A stretch of 52,519 nt of DNA from JAIRQX01 sp031556255 (GTDB lineage Bacteria; Chrysiogenota; Deferribacteres; Deferribacterales; JAISNW01): the NCBI GenBank assembly GCA_031556255.1, contig JAVBTI010000022.1, forward strand, positions 1-52,519, written 5' to 3'. Within the stretch, counting starts at the first letter, position 1. Each line of letters starts with the position of its first letter. Positions 33,991-41,345 of the stretch are shown here, piece by piece. The notes under the pieces were generated by a model. That model was not told the DNA's origin and did not search any database. It saw only the letters and a list, made by a program, of their open reading frames with translations. The translations under genes and the position numbers were made by a program.

Positions 33991-35121
33991 ATGAGTAAAA
34001 AAGAATTCATGCAGGGTAACGACGCGGTGGCCTACGGCGCATTATACGCCGGGTGCAGATTTTTCGCGGGCTACCCCATAACACCGTCCACCGAAATCGC
34101 CGAGCGGCTCGCGGCTGAACTGCCCAAACACGGCGGCAGATTTATACAGATGGAGGACGAGATAGCCTCCATGGCGGCCATTATAGGCGCGTCCATCGCG
34201 GGTGCGAAATCGCTCACCGCCACAAGCGGCCCCGGTATGTCGCTGAAGCTGGAGAACCTTGGCTTCGCGTGTATCACGGAGACGCCTTGCGTTGTTGTGA
34301 ATGTGCAGCGCGGCGGGCCGTCCACCGGGCTTCCCACGGGGCCGAGTCAGTCCGATATCATGCAGGCGCGCTGGGGCACCCACGGCGATCACCCGTGCAT
34401 AGCCGTCACCCCGTCCACGGTACGGGAGCAGTTCACCGAAACCGTGCGCGCGTTCAATCTGTCTGAAAAGTACCGCACACCGGTCATAATCCTTACCGAC
34501 GAGATAATAGGCCACATGCGGGAAGCTGTAGATATTCCCGAAAAGGGCGATCTGCCTGTGTTTGACAGGGTTAAACCCACGGTGCCGCCGGAGCGGTACA
34601 AGCCGTTCGATTCTTCAGCGGGGGATATACCTCCGATGGCAAACTTCGGCGAGGGTTACAGATTCCATATCACCGGCCTCAACCACGATGAAACCGGCTT
34701 CCCCACAAACTCCGGCCAGGTTACTGAAAAAGAAGAGAAACGAATACAGCGTAAAATTGATGCTAACTATGACGACATAGTGAAGGTCGAGGAGTATAAG
34801 TGCGACGACGCGGATATTATAGTTTTCGCAATCGGCTCCGTGGCGAGATCCGCGAAAGAGGCGGTGGACACGGCGCGTAAAAACGGCCTGCGCCTCGGGC
34901 TGATGAAGCCGCTCACCATATGGCCGTTCCCTGATAAGCACATAGCCGGATACCACGGCAAAATCAAGGGGATGCTGGTGGCGGAGATGAATCTGGGGCA
35001 GATGGTGAACGAGGTGGCCCGTGCTTCCGCCGGCAAGTTCGCCGTGAAAGGGCTGTTCCGCATAGACAGCGAACCTATAACCCCTTCCCAGATAGTCAGA
35101 GAGGCTGAAAATGTCCTATAA
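33991..35121 (+). CDS. korA: 2-oxoglutarate:ferredoxin oxidoreductase, alpha subunit
   Basis: A 376-residue subunit: FFAGYPITPSTEIAERLA near residue 28, SGPGMSLKLE and GGPSTGLPTGPSQSD, all typical of the pyrimidine-binding/transketolase-like alpha chain, with a C-terminal domain (LMKPLTIWPFPDK, VAEMNLGQMV). With korB and korC it oxidatively decarboxylates 2-oxoglutarate to succinyl-CoA, or runs in reverse to fix CO2, using ferredoxin. It overlaps korB by 11 bases. KorA rather than VorA is favoured by the TCA-cycle neighbourhood. Confidence 0.92.
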   Translation: MSKKEFMQGNDAVAYGALYAGCRFFAGYPITPSTEIAERLAAELPKHGGRFIQMEDEIASMAAIIGASIAGAKSLTATSGPGMSLKLENLGFACITETPCVVVNVQRGGPSTGLPTGPSQSDIMQARWGTHGDHPCIAVTPSTVREQFTETVRAFNLSEKYRTPVIILTDEIIGHMREAVDIPEKGDLPVFDRVKPTVPPERYKPFDSSAGDIPPMANFGEGYRFHITGLNHDETGFPTNSGQVTEKEEKRIQRKIDANYDDIVKVEEYKCDDADIIVFAIGSVARSAKEAVDTARKNGLRLGLMKPLTIWPFPDKHIAGYHGKIKGMLVAEMNLGQMVNEVARASAGKFAVKGLFRIDSEPITPSQIVREAENVL

Positions 35122-35920
35122 TTACGATAAATATCTGCGCAGCGACAAGCTGCCCCATATCTGGTGCCCGGGCTGCGGATACGGCATCATTATGAAGGCT
35201 TTGATACGCGCTATCGACACAGTGGGCTGGGCCCAGGACGATACAGTAATCGCTTCCGGCATAGGCTGTGCCTCAAGGCTGCCGGGGTATGTGGATTTTA
35301 ATACAATACACACGACCCACGGCCGGTCGCTGGCTTTCGCCACCGGTATTAAACTGGCGAAGCCGCATCTGCACGTGATTGTGCTCGGAGGTGACGGTGA
35401 CATGTCCGCTATCGGCGGCAACCACCTGATCCATGCCTGCCGACGCAATATAGATATGTCCTTGCTGATTTTCAATAATAACATTTATGGGATGACCGGC
35501 GGGCAGTTCTCCCCGACTACCCCTATGGGGAAGCGGGCGACCACCGCACCTTACGGCATGACGGAACCGTCGTTTGACATATCCAAGCTTGCTATCGGCG
35601 CCGGAGCTTCTTTTGTGGCACGTACTACGTCGTTCCATGCGGCGCAGATGGATGATCTGATGAAACAGACTTTCTCGCACAAAGGATTCTCCGTGCTTGA
35701 GATCATGTCCGGCTGCCCCACTGGTTACGGCAGGCGGAACGGCCAGCCGGAAGCGTATGACGCGCTGGAGTGGCAAAAAACCAACGCCGTTAACCTCACC
35801 CGGTACGGGGCGATGACGCCGGAAGAACGGGCGGGAAAGTTTACAATAGGCGTGCTGCACAATGAAGAGCGCCCGGAATATGTGGAAAGTTACGATAAAG
35901 CGGTAGGGATAAGGAAATAA
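35111..35920 (+). CDS. korB: 2-oxoglutarate:ferredoxin oxidoreductase, beta subunit
   Basis: A 269-residue thiamine-diphosphate-binding subunit: WCPGCGYG at the start, THGRSLAFATGIKLA, then the TPP/Mg motif GGDGDMSAIGGNHLIHACRR and NNNIYGMTGGQ. The last residues (VESYDKAVGIRK) are odd: the same bases recur 240 bp downstream, where they lead in frame to an ATGA overlap with korC. The present stop therefore seems to have been supplied by an inserted repeat. Confidence 0.93.
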   Translation: MSYNYDKYLRSDKLPHIWCPGCGYGIIMKALIRAIDTVGWAQDDTVIASGIGCASRLPGYVDFNTIHTTHGRSLAFATGIKLAKPHLHVIVLGGDGDMSAIGGNHLIHACRRNIDMSLLIFNNNIYGMTGGQFSPTTPMGKRATTAPYGMTEPSFDISKLAIGAGASFVARTTSFHAAQMDDLMKQTFSHKGFSVLEIMSGCPTGYGRRNGQPEAYDALEWQKTNAVNLTRYGAMTPEERAGKFTIGVLHNEERPEYVESYDKAVGIRK

Positions 35921-36144
35921 CCCAACTCCCCTTCGGGGAGCCGGCGGACGCAGTACGCCGGTGGGGGAAAGGAGCAAAGCGACGCCGTAATACATACCGA
36001 AGCAAGCTTTGCCTGCGCAGGGAAGCATTACGCAGCGCAGCGGAATTGAGCTGAATTTACTTCAGCTCAATGGAGCAAGCGGTCGTGTGTGAGCGTTTTT
36101 TGCGAACATGCACGACAGAATATGGAAAGTTACGATAAAGCGGT
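35883..36144. repeat. 22-bp direct duplication flanking a repeat insertion between korB and korC
   Basis: Bases 35883-35904, the end of korB, are repeated exactly at 36123-36144. The 218 bases between contain hairpins: CTCCCCTTCGGGGAG, CCGGCG-N9-CGCCGG and a perfect TTGAGCTGAA-N5-TTCAGCTCAA (36046-36070). An ATG at 36122 opens a 12-codon remnant of the old korB tail that ends in TGA (36158-36160), overlapping the korC ATG, so translational coupling may survive through this mini-ORF. Confidence 0.8.
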
Positions 36145-36156
36145 GAATATAAAATT

Positions 36157-36711
36157 ATGAGACACGAGATACGGTTGTCCGGCTCCGGCGGACAGGGGCT
36201 GATAACGGCAGGTATAATTTTGGCAAGGGCTGCCGCATTATTTGATGGCAAAAACGCCGTGCAGACGCAGTCATACGGACCGGAAGCCCGGGGCGGCGCC
36301 AGCAAGGCGGAAGTGATAATAAGCGACGGCGAAATCAACTATCCCAAGGTACAAACCCCGGATGTCCTTGTGGCGCTCACCCAGGAGTCGCTCAACAAGT
36401 ATATTAAGGGTGCTAAAGAAGACGCCGTGGTGATCGTGGACTCCATGCTGGTGAAAACACCTCCAAACGGCAAATTCCGGGTATACAGCGTGCCGGTGAT
36501 TCATACCGCCGCCGATGTGGTGGGTTCCATACTCACGGCGAACGTCGTGACACTGGGAGTGCTTAATAAGATATACAACCTGGTGTCGGAAGAAGCGTTG
36601 GTAAAGGCTGTCACGGGGATGTTCTCCGCGAAAGCCACCGAATTGAATATGAAGGCCCTTGAAGAGGGCGCGAAACTGGCGGACGGCGTGATGCCCGGCG
36701 TGAATAAATAA
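36157..36711 (+). CDS. korC: 2-oxoglutarate:ferredoxin oxidoreductase, gamma subunit
   Basis: A 184-residue subunit of the POR/KOR gamma family: RLSGSGGQGLITAGIILA at the N-terminus, QTQSYGPEARGGASKAEVI, and VTLGVLNKI later. It completes the KorDABC complex. There is no good ribosome-binding site of its own; the ATG overlaps the stop of a 12-codon duplicated korB tail (see 35883-36144). Confidence 0.92.
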   Translation: MRHEIRLSGSGGQGLITAGIILARAAALFDGKNAVQTQSYGPEARGGASKAEVIISDGEINYPKVQTPDVLVALTQESLNKYIKGAKEDAVVIVDSMLVKTPPNGKFRVYSVPVIHTAADVVGSILTANVVTLGVLNKIYNLVSEEALVKAVTGMFSAKATELNMKALEEGAKLADGVMPGVNK

Positions 36712-36728
36712 CAGGCGCAAAGTGTTTG

Positions 36729-36765
36729 TCACCCCGGACTTGATCCGGGATTAATTAATAATGAC
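36729..36765. repeat. REP-like unit after korC
   Basis: CCCGGA-N5-TCCGGG (36733-36749) between GTCA and AATGAC ends resembles the half-unit found at 45867 and elsewhere. It could also act as a terminator between korC and serA. Confidence 0.5.
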
Positions 36766-36795
36766 GAAAAGTTTATACAAGAAGGTACATCAGTT

Positions 36796-38427
36796 ATGGC
36801 GGCAAAATTCAACATCATCATAGCGGATCATCTGGCGGAAGAGGGGTATGATATACTCCGCGCCGATCCGGAAGTGGCGTACGATCTCAAAGCAGGAATT
36901 AAAAACGAAGAATTGAAAAAGATTATCGGCAACTACGACGCTGTGATCACCCGCAGCGGAACCACCGTCACTGCGGATCTGCTCGAAAACCCCGGCAAGC
37001 TCAGAATAATCGGCCGCGCCGGTGTGGGTCTCGACAATGTGGACATTGAAGCGGCCAGCAAAAAAGGGATTATTGTCATGAACGCTCCCACGGGGAATAC
37101 CCTCGCGGCGGTGGAACTTACTATGGGAATGATCCTCTCCGCGGCACGCAAGATCCCCGCCGCCGACAGCTCCACCCGTTCGGGCGAGTGGGACCGCAAA
37201 CGGTTCATGGGGATACAGCTTTACAATAAAGTGCTGGGGATAGTCGGCATGGGACGGATAGGCAGCAACGTGGCCTCCCGCGCCAAAGCGTTCGGCATGA
37301 AACTCATGGTTTACGACCCGTACATAAAGAAAGAGAAGACGGATGCCCTCGGCGCCGTGCTCTGCCATACCCTGGACGAGCTACTCGCGGTTGCCGATGT
37401 GGTTACGCTGCATACGCCGCTCACCGCCGAAACCCGCGGGATAATGAGCAAAGAAAAGATTGCGAAGATGAAAGAGGGCGCGATCCTTGTAAACTGCGCC
37501 CGGGGCGGACTGGTGGATGAGGCCGGCCTCAGCGATGCAGTAAAATCGGGCAGGCTGTTTTCCGCCGCCACGGATGTTTTTGAGACGGAGCCCCCCGTGA
37601 ATAACCCGCTCACCTCCACACCCAACCTTTTCATTACCCCTCATATCGGCGCGAACACGCACGAGGGCCAGAAAGGGGTTGCGGTGATAATCTGCGAACA
37701 AGTGCTGAACGCCCTCCACGGCAGACCGTACCAGTACGCCGTAAATACCCCGTTTGAACGTTCCAGGCTTTCCGCTGAAATGCAGCTTTACTTCGACCTC
37801 AGCGAAAAGGTCGGCAAGATGGCTGCGCAGCTTACCCAGGGCAGGCTGGAGGAGCTGAGGTTTATAATGGCGGGGAACCGCTTTGCCGAGGATCTGGGTG
37901 AACGGACATTTGACACCCCTTTTAACTTCCAGCCGTTCACCACTTCAATGGCGAAAGGCTATCTGGAGATGTTCCTGCACGAGTCGGTCTCTTTTATAAA
38001 CGCGCCGTACGTGGCCAAAGACCGGGGAATACTCCTGAACGAAACCAAGGTGCCCGAATACAACAATATGAGCGATCACCTTATCCTAATCGTCAAAACG
38101 GACAAGGAAGAAGTCACCTATGCCGCGACCGTCTTTCCTGACGGCACGGGCAGGATTATACAGATAGGGCCTTTTCATCTCGACCTTATCATGGAGGGGC
38201 GGTATCTTTATTTCCGCAACCATGATACGCCGGGGGTTGTGGGTAAAGTGGGCACGCTGCTGGGCGACCACAGGATAAATATAGCAAACTTCGAGCTGAC
38301 GCGCCTCAAACCGCGCGGAGGGGAGGCGGCGTCGTTCGTATCGGTGGACGACCCTATTCCGCAGGCGGTGCTGGATGAACTGCTGCAATACCCCGGCATC
38401 ATAGAGGCGAAAGCGATAAAGCTGTGA
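36796..38427 (+). CDS. serA: D-3-phosphoglycerate dehydrogenase
   Basis: A 543-residue long-form enzyme, first step of phosphorylated serine synthesis. Motifs in order: GRAGVGLDNVDIEAA, the NAD site GIVGMGRIGSNVA (about 149), NCARGGLVDE with the substrate Arg, and the catalytic His in FITPHIGANTHEGQ. An intervening allosteric-substrate-binding domain and a C-terminal ACT domain (HDTPGVVGKVGTLLGDHRIN) follow. The stop overlaps the next gene in a GTGA arrangement. Confidence 0.95.
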   Translation: MAAKFNIIIADHLAEEGYDILRADPEVAYDLKAGIKNEELKKIIGNYDAVITRSGTTVTADLLENPGKLRIIGRAGVGLDNVDIEAASKKGIIVMNAPTGNTLAAVELTMGMILSAARKIPAADSSTRSGEWDRKRFMGIQLYNKVLGIVGMGRIGSNVASRAKAFGMKLMVYDPYIKKEKTDALGAVLCHTLDELLAVADVVTLHTPLTAETRGIMSKEKIAKMKEGAILVNCARGGLVDEAGLSDAVKSGRLFSAATDVFETEPPVNNPLTSTPNLFITPHIGANTHEGQKGVAVIICEQVLNALHGRPYQYAVNTPFERSRLSAEMQLYFDLSEKVGKMAAQLTQGRLEELRFIMAGNRFAEDLGERTFDTPFNFQPFTTSMAKGYLEMFLHESVSFINAPYVAKDRGILLNETKVPEYNNMSDHLILIVKTDKEEVTYAATVFPDGTGRIIQIGPFHLDLIMEGRYLYFRNHDTPGVVGKVGTLLGDHRINIANFELTRLKPRGGEAASFVSVDDPIPQAVLDELLQYPGIIEAKAIKL

Positions 38428-38966
38428 AAACAAAGGCTGCCGTTGGCTTGTCGATCCTGATTATCGCGCTCGGTGTATGGGTCGTTACCGGCCCTGATGT
38501 CGGCGATGAGATTGACAGCTTCAACGGCATATCCGTTTACCACAACGGCTTCCAAACCTCCAGCCACGGCCGCAGCCTCGCGCCGGACGGCTATAACCTC
38601 GGCCAGAAGTACCAGTGTGTGGAATATATCAAGCGGTATTATCACAAATACTACAACCATAAAATGCCTGAAACCTATGGTCATGCGAAAGATTTTTTCG
38701 ACGGCAGGGTGGCGGACGGGGCGCTCAATTCCGCCCGGGGGCTCACGCAGTATACAAACCCCGGCGCCTCAAAGCCGCAGACCGGGGATATCCTCGTGCT
38801 GAAAGGCGGCTACGGGCATGTGGGGATAGTAACCTCCGTTGAAAACAAAAAGTTAGAGATCATCCAGCAAAATACCTTTAAAAGCAGGCGCACCTTCAAA
38901 CTGATTGAATCCGAAGGCAGGTGGATGGTAGACAACGACCGGGTGGCCGGCTGGCTGAGGATGTGA
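38424..38966 (+). CDS. CHAP-domain amidase-like protein with N-terminal membrane segment
   Basis: A 180-residue protein starting at GTG in the serA stop. A hydrophobic segment (AVGLSILIIALGVWVV) acts as signal or anchor. It is followed by a CHAP domain: the Cys in KYQCVEYIKRYYHKYYN and the His in YGHVGIVTSVENKKLEIIQQ form the expected catalytic pair. Such proteins cleave peptidoglycan peptides or glutathionylspermidine-type amides; the CVEYIKRYY sequence resembles the latter group. The role is uncertain; cell-envelope hydrolysis is the default reading. Confidence 0.75.
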   Translation: MKTKAAVGLSILIIALGVWVVTGPDVGDEIDSFNGISVYHNGFQTSSHGRSLAPDGYNLGQKYQCVEYIKRYYHKYYNHKMPETYGHAKDFFDGRVADGALNSARGLTQYTNPGASKPQTGDILVLKGGYGHVGIVTSVENKKLEIIQQNTFKSRRTFKLIESEGRWMVDNDRVAGWLRM

Positions 38967-38971
38967 AGGGC

Positions 38972-39754
38972 ATGGATCTGTTAACTGCGAACGGGGTTAC
39001 AAAGCGGTACAACACCTTTGAGGGAGCTTTCAAAAAATCCGCCACGGATTTCGCCGCCGTGGATAACGTATCACTGGCGCTCACCGCAGGGGAAAGCCTG
39101 GGGCTTGTCGGCCAGTCAGGCTGCGGAAAAACCACACTGTCCAAGATTCTTGCCGGGATAATGTCTGCGGACAGCGGCTTAGTAATGTATAAAGGCAGGC
39201 CTGTGGAAAGAGGGACCCCGTTTTACACCGAATACCGCCGGAACGTCCAAATGGTGTTCCAGAACCCCGACCAGAGCCTGAATCCGCGCCTGACAGTGGA
39301 ATCTACTCTCAGGGATCTTCTGTATAAAAGATTTCCCAAAAAAGAGGCACATACTGAGGCAGTCCGGCTGATGGAGATCACGGGGCTGGCGGAGGAGCAC
39401 CTTGCCCGCTATCCTTCGGAGCTGTCAGGCGGGCAGAAACAGCGGGTTTCCATAGCAAGGGCGCTCGCACTCAGGCCGGAGGTGATCATCGCTGACGAGC
39501 CTGTGTCCAGCCTGGACGTGTCCGTGCAGGCGCAGATCCTTAACCTTATGTCGGAGCTGAAAAAGGAGCAGGGGGTAACCTTCATCCTCATATCACACGA
39601 CCTTGCGGTGGTGGCGTGGCTGTGCGAAAAGGTTGCCGTTATGCAGAAAGGGGCGGTTATCGAGTACGGTGACGCAATGGATATCATCACCCGGCCTCAG
39701 AATGAGCACACAAGGGAACTCATAGCGGCGAGTTCGCTGTGTAATCCCGCCTGA
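38972..39754 (+). CDS. Peptide/nickel-type ABC transporter ATP-binding protein (DppF/OppF-like), solitary
   Basis: A 260-residue ATPase: Walker A GQSGCGKTTL, Q-loop MVFQNPDQSLNP, signature LSGGQKQRVSIARAL, Walker B VIIADEPVSSLD and H-loop ILISHDLAV. QNPDQSLNPR is typical of the second ATPase of oligopeptide/nickel importers. No partner ATPase, permeases or binding protein lie nearby, so it must work with components elsewhere or is a leftover. Start ATG 38972 follows GAAGGG; the longer opening reads inside the CHAP gene. Confidence 0.85.
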   Translation: MDLLTANGVTKRYNTFEGAFKKSATDFAAVDNVSLALTAGESLGLVGQSGCGKTTLSKILAGIMSADSGLVMYKGRPVERGTPFYTEYRRNVQMVFQNPDQSLNPRLTVESTLRDLLYKRFPKKEAHTEAVRLMEITGLAEEHLARYPSELSGGQKQRVSIARALALRPEVIIADEPVSSLDVSVQAQILNLMSELKKEQGVTFILISHDLAVVAWLCEKVAVMQKGAVIEYGDAMDIITRPQNEHTRELIAASSLCNPA

Positions 39755-39806
39755 ACAGCGTTCTTTTTTCTGTTGCCAGCCGCGGCGAACTGCCGTATTT
39801 TGGAGC

Positions 39807-41246
39807 ATGAGTAACTGGAAACCGGACAAAAATTCCGAAATATCTCTTTATAAACAGATCGCCAGCCATATCAGGGAGCAGGTCAAATCCGGGGAACTGA
39901 CCCGGGACGGCCGCCTTTCCGTGCGCAGATGCGCCAAAGCCTACGACGTATCCCATATCACCGTGATCGAAGCCTTTGATTTGCTGAAGTCCGAGGGCGT
40001 GCTGGAGTCCATTCCCAGGTCGGGCACAAGGGTTTCCGGAAACGCATGGCAGCGTCTGCTCAGTAATACACCAGACTGGGGGAAAATAGCCCTTTCCGGG
40101 CGACAGGCCAGCAATGACGAATACTGGGCGGAGGCAGCCCGGCGCGCCAACTCTCCCGATACGCTGAAGCTGAGTGGACTCAGCCTCGATCCGGCGACAT
40201 TTCATCCGGAAGAGTTATTTGAAAACACCATAAAAGCAGTGGGCGATCCGGTGAAGATGTCTAAAACCGCATATGAATACAGCATATTCGGACTGCCGCA
40301 CCTGCGGGAAGCGGTGGTTGAGCATCTGCGTCAGTACGGCATCGAAACGGACACTGACAGCGTTATTATATTTAACAGCAATGTCGATTCGATGTTTGCG
40401 GTGTTCAATTCCCTTTTGCGCCCCGGAATGAACTTTTTTGTGATGGAATACGATATAATAACCCGCACGGGGATTGTCCCCACTTTCGGCAGTATCCTGC
40501 AAAGCATCCCCCTGAGCGGCGGGCGGTACGATTTTGACTTCCTCCGTTCCAGGGTCAAACGCAAGGAAAGCAGCATGCTGTATATAAGCTGCACCAACCA
40601 TATCCCGACGGGGTACACACTCGATCAACGGGAAAGGGATGATCTGATGGATATCTGTAATGAGCTTGGGCTGCCTGTGCTTGAAGTGGATACCTACAGG
40701 GATTTTTGGACAGAAAGACCGCCTCAACCGCTGAAAGCATCGGATGAAAACGACCTGGTGCTTTACCGGGGCAACTTTTCCAATATGACTTATATCGGAC
40801 TGCGTCTTTCATGGATGGTTATCCCTGAATCGTTGAAAAATCGCATACATGATGTAAAAATACAACTTTTCGGCAGCAACAGCACACTTCTTGAGGAAAT
40901 GGCCCACGAGATGCTTGTCAAAAAACATTATGAGAACTATATGGCCAAAGTCCGCTCCCTGCTGCCCGCCCGGATAGACGCGCTCGATGCTCTCATGCAC
41001 AAATACCTTGACGGGCTCGCGGTGTGGAACAAAAAAGACATCGTTTATAACGTCTGGGTGCGGTTTAATCCCGGAATTGACACCAATCGTCTATTTATGG
41101 AATGCCCCGGTATTTATTTCGGAGCGGAAAAAGCGTTTGGCTCCGGATCGTCCCATATCGCCTTCAGTGCTTTAAGCGCCCCGCTTGGAGAGATAGAACT
41201 TGGCTTAAAGTATATTGTATCTGCCGCAGAAAAACAGCAATTTTAA
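39807..41246 (+). CDS. MocR-type regulator lacking the PLP lysine
   Basis: A 479-residue protein with an N-terminal GntR helix-turn-helix (LSVRRCAKAYDVSHITVIEAFDLL, residues 37-60) and an aminotransferase-like domain (about 115-475) related to the regulator at 23441. Asp295 and Tyr297 (LEVDTYRDF) and the NHIPTGY turn remain, but the segment aligned with the PLP lysine reads GNFSNMTYIGLRLSW: the lysine is Asn326. It probably cannot form the Schiff base and may sense another ligand or bind none. It lies 99 bases before the second molybdopterin oxidoreductase operon, on the same strand. Confidence 0.85.
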   Translation: MSNWKPDKNSEISLYKQIASHIREQVKSGELTRDGRLSVRRCAKAYDVSHITVIEAFDLLKSEGVLESIPRSGTRVSGNAWQRLLSNTPDWGKIALSGRQASNDEYWAEAARRANSPDTLKLSGLSLDPATFHPEELFENTIKAVGDPVKMSKTAYEYSIFGLPHLREAVVEHLRQYGIETDTDSVIIFNSNVDSMFAVFNSLLRPGMNFFVMEYDIITRTGIVPTFGSILQSIPLSGGRYDFDFLRSRVKRKESSMLYISCTNHIPTGYTLDQRERDDLMDICNELGLPVLEVDTYRDFWTERPPQPLKASDENDLVLYRGNFSNMTYIGLRLSWMVIPESLKNRIHDVKIQLFGSNSTLLEEMAHEMLVKKHYENYMAKVRSLLPARIDALDALMHKYLDGLAVWNKKDIVYNVWVRFNPGIDTNRLFMECPGIYFGAEKAFGSGSSHIAFSALSAPLGEIELGLKYIVSAAEKQQF

Positions 41247-41345
41247 AAAACTGTTCCCATATCATTTCAGGGATCTGTATCTAACACCTTTTATTTTTCC
41301 ACCTTATGTTGACCTTACCGTTTGTAAGTATAAGGAGGAGAAACG

